A DNA stretch of 64,000 nucleotides from Ciona intestinalis. Taxonomy: Eukaryota > Chordata > Ascidiacea > Phlebobranchia > Cionidae. Where the stretch lies: positions 1,662,100-1,726,099 of the forward strand of contig NC_020178.2 of NCBI RefSeq assembly GCF_000224145.3. Reading direction: 5' to 3'. Below are positions 39,564 through 52,552 of this stretch, piece after piece; the first letter of the stretch is position 1, and each line of letters starts with the position of its first letter. The position numbers and the translations under genes are program-made. The notes beneath the pieces were generated by a model that ran no database searches, had not been told where the DNA came from, and saw nothing but the letters and a program-made list of their open reading frames with translations.

Positions 39564-42500
39564 TCACTTGACCAACTTTGCTATTTTTGGTTTGACGTCA
39601 CGAGCGGATGTGACGTGCATCTTCTGGTTGACGATCTCTCCTGTGTCCTGCTGGGATGACGTTATGATTGATGACGTATTCGATGACGTATCACCGTTGG
39701 AGGTATGTGCTTTAACGTGTTTGCTAAGGTGGTCGCTTCGTTGGAATCTTTTGTTGCAAACCGGGCAAGCGAATCTCTTTTCGCCTGTGGGGAAACAACG
39801 ATTAGACATTTGTGACGTCATGAAATAATAACGTCATGAAATGATGACGTAAGAGGTTGAATGTTTTGTTAAGAGGTATAACAAGGGTTTGGCTTTGTAT
39901 ACTGGGGTTATAAATGCGACACAGACTAAGACAATGTTATGTATTTGTAACTTTTTTTTAAAATTTTGTAAAAAAACGCAGTTTTACAAAGAATTCACAA
40001 GCGCCCTTCACAACACATACCTGTATGCCATCTGAGATGGGCTTTAAGATGGGAAGTCTTATTGTAAACTTTCCCACAGCCAGGTATATGACAACTGTGG
40101 ACCTTGGGTTTGAATGCGGCGGCTGCTGGTCCTATGCGCTCAGCTTCCTGGCAGTTTGGGCAGTTACAGTTGGATCTGAGGTGTAGGGGGTTGGGTTACT
40201 GTATTGCATCTAAACATCTAGTTTAAACACTCCGGGGCGTATATTTTGAGATTCGATCATGTTTTGCAGTTTTTTTGTAAAATGTTGATTTAGATTGGAA
40301 CAATTATCGATGATCAAGTTCAGTTTAGATATTTGAAATTGTTGCCCCAATATGCGAGGTTGGACACGTTACTTTCATTTATTTAAAGTTCCAACACATA
40401 TATAAGATACATTTATTATTATTAGGTTTATATTGTACGTCCGCCAAAATGTTTAGCGTTTAACTTCTTCACAAAACACTGCATTATGTTCTCACCTGCC
40501 GGAGTATCGGCGAGAATTCCGCGGGGCTGGGGGCAGTGTAGGTGCCGCCAACATCGGTGGGAGACTCGATGTCGGGTCTGTGTACGCGGCGCTCGGGAGA
40601 ACTGGTTTAAATGTTTCGTAGGGGGAATGATGTTGGGCTGGGGGGTATTTGATTGTTAATTAAATGGTTTCATGGAGATTTAATTGGCCAGCGTTATTTT
40701 AAACAAATGAAAATTAAAATAATTGCCGAAATCTGCAAAATAGCTGCGAGAATAACGAATGTATGGCAAAAATACGGTAAAATTTATCCAAAAATATATG
40801 ACCCAAATTGTAACAATACTGACAAAAAATGGCATAAATAAAAAAAATCTTGTTATAATTTGTCATATAGCCTTGAGTTCGCACAATTTCGCTTTAAAAT
40901 AAAAAATGAAATATGTATTTTTGTATAAACATTCCAATTTTCGGCAAAATGATAAAATCCCGACTAAATAATGTTGTACCTGCTGCCGATGTAAGAAGTG
41001 AAGTATTTGTAGCTAATGGGGTTAAAGTGGATGCGGGGAAGGTCGGGTGATATTCGGGCGTGTAAGCGGCCATCTGGGGAGGTTTGATAAGTTAATATCG
41101 CCAAGTTATTATATCAAGTTTAACAAAAACACAACCATTACAGTCACAAACATAAAATTAAAACAGACGCAAAATAAACATATAAACAAGCACATAACCA
41201 GAAGAGAAACAAGCACAAAGTTGGCATACATAAAAAGAACAACAAAACAATCACATAAACAAGCATACACACCTGGTTATGATGATGTTGCAAGGATTGC
41301 ATTTCCAACCAAGTGTTTGTTGAATGCAAAGCCGCCTCCCATGGGTTGGGGTGGTAGGTTGGTCCTGTTGTGACGTAGTTTGGTGACGTAGCTGGTGACG
41401 TAGCGATGACGTTGGTGGGGCAGGGTGACGTAGCAGTGACGTAGGGTGACGAACTTGGGTTAATTGGGTCAGTAGGGACGGGCTTGGGGTACCAGGGGTC
41501 GTAGGATCGCATGTAGGGGCTGTTGGGGGAATTTGGTTTTAAATTAAAAAATATTTATTTTGTTCAGTCACTGCTATAGTGCATTTTGCTTGTCTTTCGG
41601 GTAAGCGAGCAATAAAGTAAATGAGATCCGTTTTTTTTCTTCGCTGCGGGGTAAGATGGGTACGCAATCAGCACATGGTGCCCCATATTTCCCATGTTTT
41701 GACAATTAACAACGCTCTTTTTGTGGGGAATACACAGTTATAGAATTATATTTGTCGTTTTTAGATTCTTTATTACGTCACACACCCACCTGTTGCTAAC
41801 AAAGCCACGTGACGTTACGGAAGATCCGAGCACAGAGCTTGATGACGTCATGGAATGTGGATACGTCATCACAGGTGGTGATGACGGAGGAGGGGTCACG
41901 TGGTATGGTGATGACGTAGTTGAACAAATACTCTCAGCAGGCGAACCGGAATCTTAAAAGTAATTAAATATGAATTTATTAGGATTAGTTAATTATTCAG
42001 TTAATTAGGATTAATTAATATTTAATCAATTAATAGAGCTCATGCGACCGCTTATAAGTTAAAGTAAAGGACCATCTCTGGCCTAAGCCTCTAAAATTCG
42101 AATAAATTAAAGATTTGCGCTTGTAACAAGAACATACGGGTTCGAAAATCGTCGCTGCTACTGTTGCGGGCGTATATATGTGTGTCCTTGGGCAAGACGA
42201 TTAACTTTAAACCAAAAAGGCGCGAGGATTAATAAGTCGTACATTTCAAGATTGTTTTGCAGTTGTTGTTTTTAAATGTTTATTTAGTTTTCGTTAAATT
42301 TGATTTGCACGTTAAAATCGCTAATACGGTACACATACACGCCAGCATTTCTTAAAGATTTTAAAATTGAAATAATTTGAAAATATTCCAGTTACCTGGT
42401 CCTCCTATAGGAGATGTGGGGTGGTCAGTTGCTGTAATAAAAACAATATATTAATATCAGCATAACTGTGTATTAGTAACTTTTAAAAATGAAACTTTGG

Positions 42501-43984
42501 AAAATATGATATCTCTCTATACAGAAAATAGTCGCACAAAAGTTACATACGTGGTAACTTGTAAGCAGGCATGAGGTGTATGAAACAGAACACCCTTGTT
42601 ATAACGACTGTTGTTTCCCGCCATGCGAGGATAAATAAGTTACATACGTGGTAACTCGTAAGTGGGCACGAGGTGTATGAAACAGAACACCCGTGTTATA
42701 ACGACAGTCGTTTCCCCGCCATGCGAGGATAAATAGGTTACATACGTGGTAACTCGTAGGCGGGCCCGAGGTATATGAAACAAAACACCCGTGTTATAAC
42801 GACAGTGTTTCCCCGCCATGCGAGGATAAATAAGTTACATACGTGGTAACTCGTAGGCGGGCCCGAGGTATATGAAAAAAACACCCGTGTTATAATGACT
42901 TGCCCCGCCATGCGAGGATAAATAAGTTTATTTACTGTGATAGCGCAGTTAAAGTTAAAAAAAGTTTGTTTACAAACCACTTTGCGTATTCGCGCAACGT
43001 TGTTTACAAAAGTATTTGGTTGATCGTGCAACTGTGTTTTATAAATATTTGGTTTGTCGGGTTAACTATGTTTATTTAAATACTTTGTTCAACTTACGAG
43101 TTGCGTGAACATGTTGCATCTTGCTGACGAATGCACTGGCGTGATGATGGGCTAATATGGCGCCCCCTGAAACAATATAAAGTTATTGGAATTTTGTAAA
43201 GTATTGAGTAAATTAAAAATATAGGAGTAAATTATTTTTAACCTCGTAAACAAATATAAGTATTTTTGTATATATCCTTAAAAAATACGAAGAAAGTATA
43301 ATTTGAAATAGTTAAAAACGCAAAAGATGGACCGATTTTGATAAACTCGTGTCATAACAACTTTCGCTGACTTGCCAACTACGAAAAGGCAGGCGCAAAT
43401 TTAATATATATAGCCATATTTGTTTATGTAAAATATTCTTTTGAGTTCTCTATTAAAAAAAAAACACTTAAACGGGTCTGCAGGCGTTACAATTTATATT
43501 AGAAAGAATATAAATAGTCTGCCCCGTATTTTGCTTGATCGACATGATCATAACAAACGAAATTCGATTTTAATATATGTTTGTTCGCTATTAGACAAAC
43601 CGGTGTTTTAGAATCGTTTTTCTTCATAATAATTCCTTATTATCGATAAATAATTGATTACTTGTCCGCTTGTTACGTCACAAATATAAATTTAAAATTC
43701 TGACAGCTTGTGACGTCACAACATACAGCTTGTGACGTCACAAAGGAAACTTTCGAATATTATTCTGTATTTAACTTATTATTACGTCAGCATTTTGAAT
43801 ACAAAAAGCGAAACGTGAGTAATATAGGACAAAAAAATAAAGCTAAATTTACAAATAATATACGCCATGATCCCTGACGTCATGAATGCGTACGTCATCG
43901 CTGCTTACGTCATAACTTACCCAGTGCGGATCCAGGTCCAGTTGGAGGATTGGCTTGCAATAAAGACGACGTTTGAGCACTCAT
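39564..43984 (-). CDS. Sp/Buttonhead-type factor lacking finger 2
   Basis: Transcription factor of the Sp family. Nine exons on the minus strand: 43984-43921, 43166-43098, 42431-42396, 41952-41790, 41519-41273, 41073-40980, 40601-40496, 40175-40021, 39784-39564; all phases agree, giving 384 residues. The N-terminal part is Ser/Thr/Pro-rich and includes [17 protein letters not shown]. Exon 8 carries the Buttonhead box (CNCPNC) and finger 1 ([19 protein letters not shown]) and ends in LRWHTG. Exon 9 opens with [13 protein letters not shown], the Sp finger 3. The usual middle finger (RSDELQRH type) is absent, and the 236-bp intron between exons 8 and 9 does not contain it on either strand. The splice joins in frame, making a two-finger protein as written. 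The Buttonhead box excludes KLF. SP5 or SP8/9-like identity is likely but not resolved. Confidence 0.88.
41643..41745 (+). mobile_element. partial second-family MITE in Sp intron
   Basis: GCTGCGGGGTAAGATGGGTA, CCCATATTTCCCATG and TTGACAATTAACAACGCTC match the left part of the element at 32801-32962. The right terminus is missing. Confidence 0.5.
42110..42205 (+). mobile_element. SINE-like fragment in Sp intron
   Basis: GGGTTCGAAAATCGTCGCTG, TACTGTTGCGGGCGTATATA and TGTCCTTGGGCAAGACGATT match the SINE-like body seen in KRIT1 introns. Confidence 0.55.
42541..42930 (-). repeat. family B tandem array in Sp intron 2
   Basis: About four units with GTTACATACGTGGTAACTCG at 42542, 42639, 42737 and 42834, spaced 97-98 bases. 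Confidence 0.92.
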
Positions 43985-44023
43985 TTTTATATTTAATATA
44001 AAACTATCAAGTCCTATATTAAC

Positions 44024-44026
44024 CTG
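44024..44026 (-). promoter_or_regulatory. probable 5' acceptor of the Sp gene
   Basis: On the minus strand, ACTTTTTCAG ends about 39 bases before the ATG at 43984. It is either a spliced-leader site or the acceptor of a non-coding first exon. Confidence 0.3.
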
Positions 44027-44697
44027 AAAAAGTTTAAAATATTTTAGGATTTTTAAATAACTATGTCAAAATGCATAATGATATATATTTTATAGTTTTT
44101 GCAAACTAAAAAATGCGCAATCGTTTCTAAAAATTGAATTCATATCTCAATGAGGGGAAAACAGTTCCGGTAACCATTTTGTTACTATACGTTGTAAAAA
44201 AACAATAACGTTTTTTTATACTGTATAATGTTTAAAAGAAAAAACAGAAAAAAAAACTTTATTTTTTGCAAACAAAATGTTTAAAAAATATCACTTCAAA
44301 CGCGGTAAATTTTCGCATTAAAATCTAGAAATTTTATAAATTCTAAAATAATTATCCTGTTTGGTTCCAATTTAAAGTTCACTGTTTTTTTATCGACGCT
44401 CGATCTGTAAATTGCAACGATTTTAAAAAATGGCGACGTGATAATCCGGCTCTACACCTGGCATTCGATTTAGAGATAAAACATGACGTTCTAGACTAGC
44501 CATCGGCGAAAAGATCAATCGTTTTTGCGCCTCATTGTTGCTGATAGATGATTTCGATTCTAGTTTGTCGGTTTTTACTTTGATCATGACTTGGATTAGG
44601 TTAACTTAATAAGACCGGTTTAATTATGTGTAACTTTGTGAGGAATGTAACTTTGTGTGTGCTGCTGCGTTTAAAAAAGTAATTTATATGCTTTGGT

Positions 44698-45008
44698 ATA
44701 GGTGTATGAGCTTGAGGTGTATGAATACACCATGTGTGTCTGGTGTATAAGAAGATACCCATGTTATAACTTGACAGTGAGCATGAGGTGTATGAATACA
44801 CCATGTGTGTCTGGTGTATAAGAAGACACCCATGTTATAACTTGACAGTGAGCATGAGGTGTATGAATACACCATGTGTGTCTGGTGTATAAGAAGATAC
44901 CCATGTTATAACTTGACAGTGAGCATGAGGTGTATGAATACACCATGTGTGTCTGGTGTATAAAAATACACCCATGTTATAACTCTACAGCGAGCATGAG
45001 GTGTATGT
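44698..45008 (-). repeat. family C tandem array, 71-bp period
   Basis: About four units on the minus strand (GTGAGCATGAGGTGTATGAA at 44777 and 44848). Frames of 60-67 residues here come from the repeat. Confidence 0.95.
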
Positions 45009-45387
45009 TTATAATAAACCATCAAATTAGTTTATATTTAAAATAGTGGCCGATTATGACCTAACAGTTCAAACAGTTACGCCTCAATTGGGCTTAAATT
45101 TAAATTAGTTTTAATCTGCCTAGCCTATAGCTGTATAAGTAAAGCAACGATAATCACAGATTAAAACTGACTCAAAATCGGAGAAAATTTAACCTGCAGG
45201 CAATACAACGTAACCCAAACCTTATAAATGATTTAGACAAAGCTGTATTCTTCAAAGTTGGGCGTTAAAGTTTTCTAAAGACGCGAGTCGCTTGCTGATA
45301 AATAATACATCTCCTGGCACAAGTGCGACTCGTGATATAACCTTCCGTTGAACTGAAGTTCTTTGTTTGAAATCCAGGCAATAACTG

Positions 45388-45590
45388 TCAAGTTATAACA
45401 TGGGTGTCTTCTTATACACCAGACACACATTGTGTATTCATGCACCTCATGCTCACTGTCGAGTTATAGCATGGGTGTCTTCCTATACACCAGACACACA
45501 TGGTGTATTCATATATCTCATGCTCACTGTCGAGTTATAACATGAGTGTCTTCTTATACACCAGACACACACGGGGTATTCATACTTACA
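45388..45590 (+). repeat. family C tandem array, 71-bp period
   Basis: About 2.8 units on the + strand, 0.4 kb from the array at 44698-45008 and inverted relative to it. Confidence 0.93.
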
Positions 45591-45935
45591 AATGTAATCT
45601 TATACCTTTTATAAACAAACGGTTACAAAACAATCACCCAAGCGGATTTTTAGCAACTTATAATTCGCATTATAATGACCATATAGTCAGTAATACATGT
45701 AATACGCTATACGCCCAGGTCGTAATCCGAGATTCTATTAGATATAGCTTAGTCGACGCGACGGCATCATATTCGCATCGGCGGCCATTTAATACTAAAC
45801 GCCGAAGCGCTTTATTTTAACAGGGCGAAATATTTATACTCGATGTAAAAAATAGTCTACTTTTGCGAAATTTAATTTGCATTTCTATTTATTAAGATTA
45901 TATGTTTTTATGTATTATTTGCGGTAACATTTATC

Positions 45936-46126
45936 TATATATAGTAGGGTGGGGGAAGATGGGCACCTTTAGCACATAATATCCAAATGTCCTGATCGTG
46001 TTTTAAACAATTACTAAAAGTCGTGGTCATATAGTTTTATAATTTTTTGAATGTTCTTTATTTACTACTAAACGGGGCGAGAAAATAGAGGTAAAAGGTG
46101 TCTCATCTTCTCCCACCCTACTGTAT
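45936..46126 (+). mobile_element. MITE-like element
   Basis: Termini TATATAGTAGGGTGGGGGAA and TCATCTTCTCCCACCCTACT with the usual interior. A run of 13 G follows at 46135-46147. Confidence 0.85.
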
Positions 46127-46653
46127 TTCTATATGGGGGGGGGGGGGCTTACAGCGCGACACTTCACCAGGGACCTCAGATATTTGCCAGAGAACTTAAT
46201 TATATTTTTTCGCACTTTTTACACCAATATAGTAGCGTTGCGGCTACGAGTAAAATGAAAACGCGACAAATTTTCAATGCGGTTTTAGCAGGTGTGCGGT
46301 AAACCCCGCGTGCCAAGCAAAGCCTTAAATAAATTCGAACTCAGCTTTAAATCCTTGCGTGTTACAACTATATTAGCGTGGTTGCTACAAGTAAATCGCC
46401 TGCTGAAAAATAATGCGACAATTTTTCAAGTTTCACACACATACTGTATAAAGTGGTTCGACTTAAGATATTTTTTAAAATAATAAACAATTTTATAACG
46501 AGCCCTATACAGATGATTACTTAGCGCAACTTCTGAATATGCATATTTATCACTAAATAATAACTAAACTTAATCAAAATATATCACTACGGGGTAAGAG
46601 GGTTTTCTGTGGCTATTTTTCCTTTGATGCTGGTATTCTCCACTCAAACAGGA

Positions 46654-46740
46654 TATAGTAGGGTGGGGGAAGAAGGGACACCTTTAGCACATATAATACC
46701 CAAATATCCTGTGTTCTAAACAATTAACAACGGTCTATAT
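46654..46740 (+). mobile_element. truncated MITE-like element
   Basis: Left half only: TATAGTAGGGTGGGGGAAGA through CAATTAACAACGGTCTATAT; the right end is replaced by other sequence. Confidence 0.7.
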
Positions 46741-46869
46741 GGAAATCGGATTACAAACCTCTATTACTGCAAGTCATTATACGATGCAATATCACACTGC
46801 AATAACGGAACATTTTTCTTTTACTGTTTTCCCATTTTCGCGTTCATACATTCATGCGCACACATACAG

Positions 46870-47225
46870 TATAAACCTCCAACTGTCAAATACGACGCTA
46901 CTCCGCGTCTATTATGCGCACTTTTTCTGTTCTGTCTTCTTATTTCGCCGACGCTTTTTTATAGGCTTACATGCGCGCACATATTGAATCCGTTATAAAT
47001 CTGCAACTTTTAACTTCGATGTTACACCACGTATGGTAAGTACGTTTTTCTGTTTCCAATTTAAATATCGCTCTCATGTACCCATACACATATAATGTCA
47101 GCTTATAAATCTGTAACTTCTAACTACGATACTATACACGCATTATAAGAACGTTTCAACTTTCCAAATACGTCTTATAAACATATAATGTCAGTTATAA
47201 ACCTTCAACTCCAAACTACGATCTA
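46870..47225 (+). repeat. degenerate tandem repeat
   Basis: Four diverged copies, about 100-150 bases apart, of a phrase like TTATAAA.CT.CAACT..AACTACGAT, starting near 46871, 46993, 47104 and 47197. The region has unusual C-rich coding-like composition on the + strand but only short frames. Confidence 0.45.
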
Positions 47226-48954
47226 TCCACCACAACTGCTTACCAAGCACTGCCCTTCCACACACCGTGTCTACCACTTACAAGAAACCTCCTTTTTTCC
47301 ACTCGCACCTGCGCGCACGTTATCTTCTCTTCATATCACGAGACAAAATGTTCAAGTCCTATCTCCTCAAACCTGCATACTGTATAGTCTTATCATAGCA
47401 CGAACACTGCACTGCAGCCAGCTACCAAAACAAGAGTTGTTTTGTTTGTTTTGCGATTCTTTTGTCTTTTTATCATCCTTCCACCCATAAACGTAAAACT
47501 TTCATTTTAAATCCCGCTCGTGCTCAATTTTCGCTACATTTGAAAAGCGATTTTTATAACATCGAATACGATACCGAAGATCAAATTAATTAAAACAAGA
47601 GAAGGGAATTTGCAGCAAAATGACAGTCGTTAAAAAACGCTACGGGTAAAAACTACTTGAGTATAAGTGTCAAAAAACGTGGCTGCTATAAACCCACTAT
47701 GACTGCGGATCCATTTTGTTTAAATTTTCCAATAGCTTTAAAACTTACTGACCGTCGTGTCGTGACGTCACCATTTACGCTTATTTCTTATTTTTAGTTA
47801 TTTTATTCGATTGTTTTAAATAAATCGACGTGGTTGTTATAAAGGCTTACGACAGCAAGGGTTAATTTTTTCATTTAATTTTGGGTTCAATAGTTTTAAT
47901 ACTTTATTGGTAATTATTAAACTAATGCTAAAAATTATATTTATTTTAAATATTCATTTAAACAATCGAGCGATACTTTGCAGGTTTAGTTATTTTAAAA
48001 TATCTTTATTCTAAAATCGAAACGGTTTTACATTTTTCAACCGATTAACTAAATATTCGATAATACTTTGGGTAACTTCTAAAATTCCTTTAAATTATAA
48101 TACCCAGGAAATGCATACCCCCAATATACAGCTGTATAGGAAGGATATCTTAAAAAGTACTTGAGATTATGCGTTGGTAATTGGCGACCCTTGAGCTGTC
48201 AATCAAAGTCTGTTTATTTACATGGCAGCTAACGACAATACTTGACGAAATTCTATCTCCCACTTAGAGAAAACGAGAGAAAAAAAAACGAGAAAAAAAG
48301 AAGAAGCGAGAGAGAAAAGACGAGAAAAAAGAGAAAGGCGATCGAGATTGCAACAATTCCAGGTGCAGGTTTGTTGTTTTGTTTGTTTAACGCGATTGCA
48401 ATGAAACAACTTTGCTTTGCCGTTTGATTGCTGTGTAAGAAAAGCACGACCGTAACATTCAGCGATTTAAGTAATTTTAACTAAAAAAATCACGTTTAAA
48501 AAAACGAATAGTCAATTTTATGCGATTTGAGTGATTTTTAACTAAAAAAATCACGTTCAAAAATGAAATGTCAAAAAATGGCTGTTTAAATTAAGTGTAA
48601 ACATCTCGAAACCGCTTTGTTGTCAAAACAAAGTCACGACCGTGAAATTCGGTGATTTAGTTTTGTTAGCTGCAAAATACCGTCTCGATTTGGGTGTAAA
48701 CCTTTCAAATATGCGACACAAAACAAGGCGCATATTTAACTTAAATCGCGAATAAAATCAAACGGTAAAAAGTAGATGTTTAAATTAAGTACTCAACATG
48801 AGTTTAGTATCCAATATCTGGGCTCTAATTTTACATAACATGTCGTAAAACCTCTTCTATAATCTAGTCTTCTTCAGTATTGTTAATGAACATGGTTTTT
48901 AATAAATAAGCATCATTTTGTTTATATTTTAACACATATCATATTTTTAAATTG

Positions 48955-49153
48955 TATAGTAGAATGGGGAAGACAGGACGTCTTTAGCACATAATATCTA
49001 AATATCCTGATTGTATTTAAAAGAATTAACGACAGTCTATGGAAGTCGTGAGGATACGGTTTTATAATTCTTTTGAATGTTCTTTGTTTACTACCAAATG
49101 GGACGAGAAAACAGAATAATAAGGTGTCCCATCCTCACTTACCCTACCATATA
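48955..49153 (+). mobile_element. MITE-like element
   Basis: TATAGTAGAATGGGGAAGAC at the left, TCACTTACCCTACCATATA at the right, full interior including GTCGTGAGGATACGGTTTTA. A dispersed repeat copy precedes it at 48790-48900. Confidence 0.82.
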
Positions 49154-50934
49154 TTTACAAAACTACCGTATAGCTGCTGTACGTTTAGTTCGGTAACAAA
49201 TATGTTATTCTAAGTTGATGCCTTAAGTTCTCCATACTATAACCTTTATAATTAGCCGTACCGTGCGCCTATAGTACCTAATCAAATATAATGAATCACT
49301 TTTCATATTTCTGCTCCCCTAAGCTGATTCTCACGCTTAATTTAAACGTAATTGCTCTGTCTACTTTACAATGTTAAGACTATTATACTAAGTTTAAACA
49401 TTTTGCCGTTATTAAGACCTTTTCAGCCTAATTACCAGGATATAGCAATTAACCCTAATTATCAAATAACTAATCCTAAAATTATGTTCCACGCTAAGCG
49501 TAGTAAGTTTTATTAAAAAAAACATAAATTAAGGCTCGTTATCAAATAAGCTTTGCCCCCTATAGTTTCAAAAGATATATATACAACTTCTTGCAAGCAT
49601 AAATTAAACCATATTAAAGCTAAACCGAAATCGTAGAAGGCAGCCGTATTAAATTAAACAGCGACCAAGTGTAAAAAATGAATTCCCTGTATATAGACTT
49701 CCCACTAACGTTTTACTTTATCATTTATGTATACCTGTTTGGTTTTTAAAGCATATTAATTACTTTGATATAAATTTGGTTGGTAAATGTGATTTGCCAA
49801 ATGATTTTGCGTGTTCAGAGCTCTAACAGTCGTTATTTTATGCGTCTAGCGCAACCTAGCGGTTGCATGAATGCAGCTTTTACCAAAATGTTCCGATTTT
49901 TTTATTTTCCAATTTAATTTTGATTTAGTCCAAATTTTAATGTATTAAGTTGATCTGCTTATACAGCATGAAATTATGGCGCCAATTTAAGTGGATTTGA
50001 ATCATGAATCACACTTGTTACGTCACAGTAGACGTTTATTTGCAAAACAAGCATCAAAACAACTTATTATTCAAACAAAATTTTGCGCCAAAAATAAAAA
50101 CTACGCGAAATTTGAAAATTAACTCATAAAAGACGTTTTTTTTGGTAAGTTAAATGGGAAAAAATGCGAAAACATTACATCATTCTGTATGATTCGATTC
50201 GTAAGAGTTCAAATTAACCATAAGTTAAGTTTCTTGGTTAAAAAACTTTATAATTTTTGCCGCATTTAATTATTGTCAAGTTTAGGTGAGTGGTCAGCTG
50301 TGAAAATTAGTCGATTCGGCAAGATGTGTCGCCAACCACAGAACTTTGTTCGTAACCGAGTTGACTTTTTACGGATTAAATCACCAAAGCAATTAAAACG
50401 TCTATACCGCCTTTGATCAAAGCATCGCCTTGTAAGTGCATTTATATTCTCTTAATCTGAGTTGTATTTTAAAGCTTACACGGATTATTAGTTGGCCTGG
50501 GATAATAGAAAATGCACTTCTACTCAAGATACTTTAAAATTTAGTACTGCCTACAATTTCTGTGGTAATCTACAAAAAAAATGAATTTCCCCATGATTTA
50601 ACTTCACAATGTCCACTGTGACGTTAATAACCAATTAATAATCGTCCTTATGATGTATGACTCGTTCAATTAAATCAGCTTTGCCAGGTAAAAGCATGGA
50701 AAAGTCGAAAATTGACGATTTTCAGATTAGCACGAAAATCTGAACGGTATCCGGTCCATTATAACGTCTTTATCACGTAGCCATTTTAGGAAAGAGGTTT
50801 TTGTCATAAATTAGAGCTTTTTACGCTTATATAAGCGACTAAACGGCCGTTTTTACTTCTAATAAATCACCCACAAAGTTACATACGCGGTAACTCGTAA
50901 GTGGGCACAAGGTAAAGAAAACAAAACACCCGTG

Positions 50935-51420
50935 TTTTCATTTATTAAAAAACACCACAATTTTACCAGTACTATTCCTAAACTCAAAATACATCTTTCT
51001 TGGTCCGAAAAATGTTTGTTCTATGTAGTACCTATACCTTTAAAATAGCAGCTGGATTTAAATCAAAGCTTTAGCTTGTCAAATTTTTTAGTTCATGTAT
51101 TTTTACGCGACCAAAGACCCCAAGTATGTACTTTTTAGCCGCATAGTATAAACTCCGTATTTTTTACGATAAACCCTGAAACTTCAAACGGCTATTTTTC
51201 CATTTTATTAAAAAACACTACAATTTTACCAATACTATTCCCAAACCCAAAAATATGAAACCCCGAAAGTAAAACATGGCAATCGTCCCTGTATTAAGAC
51301 CTCCCAAATACTCGTTTCAAAATATTTGTTTCGTCTCCGCGTGCGAAACAGCAGCTGGCTATAAGCCAAGGCTTTCACTTGTCAACGGAGTTAGTTTTGA
51401 TCCGAAACGGTGGTTCGGTT
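50935..51420 (+). repeat. diverged local duplication
   Basis: Copy 1 begins near 50937 and copy 2 near 51196 with ATTAAAAAACACCACAATTT / ATTAAAAAACACTACAATTT. Later parts share AGCAGCTGG.T.TAA and AAAGCTTTAGCTTGTCAA / AGGCTTTCACTTGTCAA. Copy 1 is more AT-rich. Confidence 0.6.
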
Positions 51421-51543
51421 TTAACATCCAGGTGTGTCTTCAACCGCATGGCCTGCCTGTAATTTGAACGGATATCGGAGAAAAATGTAACCACTTGTGA
51501 ATCAGAATTGTCCGGCCGCTTTCAGTACAAACATAACAGCACA

Positions 51544-51733
51544 TATACAGTAAGGGTGGAGAAGACGGGACACCTTTAATACATAATATCAAAAATCCTG
51601 ATCATGTTTTAAACGGTCTCTATATGGTTGTCGTGAGGGTACGGTTTTATATTTCTTTGAATGTTTTATTTGTTTACTACCAAATGGGACGAGAAATGAA
51701 ACGGTAAAGCGCCCCATCTTTCCCCACATTACT
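51544..51733 (+). mobile_element. MITE-like element
   Basis: TATACAGTAAGGGTGGAGAA left, CCCCATCTTTCCCCACATTA right. A family B copy (51735-51840, + strand) follows immediately. Confidence 0.8.
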
Positions 51734-52552
51734 GGCGAGGCAACGGCAGTCGTTATAACACGGGTCAGCGGTGTTCTGTTTCATACACCTCGTGCCCGCA
51801 TACAAGTTATCACTTATGTAACTTTGTGGGTGATTGTTCTAACGTTAACCCGCAGTTCTTTCTCCTCAAACTTTAAAATTTTGCAGAATTCTCGTCAAAT
51901 TTTGACTAAGTTGCACCACAGTAAGGGTAGGGTGTTGTGGTATTATATTGAAGCTCATTACAGCTACGTACGTAGCTCACATTGTTGCGCTAAGACCTAG
52001 GTGTTATCTGTTTTATTGTCCGCATTAAATGAGGCGGCGCGATTTCGCTCCTTCGCAATATTGAGGTATTAGAATAGCGAATCGAGACCCAACCTATTGT
52101 TACGTAACAATAAAACGCGATGTGGTTATGACGTCACAATGCTAGGGAGCTATGGGTCCCAGGTGGGCCGAAAATCCAATAATGACCCCTGTCTTTGTTA
52201 CGTCATAATCCAGGGTTCGAAACAGCGGGAAATAGCGAAACGGAGCTTGTGCAAAATTTGGCGCTAAACCGCGGCTATGAATTGTTACGAAGCCCGATGG
52301 AAGTTGTAATTTCGTGAAGTTCGAAACTCGCAATGATGACCGGTTGTGATGATTCGAAACGGATGTTCAATAAAGGCGAGCCTTCTGCGGTTGGGAGGTA
52401 AATTTAAAGCTTATATATCGTGAGAAACTGATGCCCTCATATATTGGGTATTTGAACTGGTTTGGGGTTTAGAAGGAGGATATGCTATAAGGGCATGATT
52501 GGGTTTGTTTGCGAATATTTAATGAAACGTTTCCTGTTTACGCTAAAGGGGG

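Noticed and set aside
44578..44585. CTTTGATC resembling a TCF/LEF site upstream of the Sp gene
   Set aside because: Sp5/8 genes are Wnt-responsive in vertebrates, but a single eight-base match in AT-rich DNA is expected by chance.
47188..47490. 100-residue + frame
   Set aside because: Sits in a degenerate C-rich tandem repeat without recognisable protein features.
48242..48447. Short frames on both strands rich in Lys/Glu/Arg or Phe/Leu
   Set aside because: Generated by a purine-rich tract.
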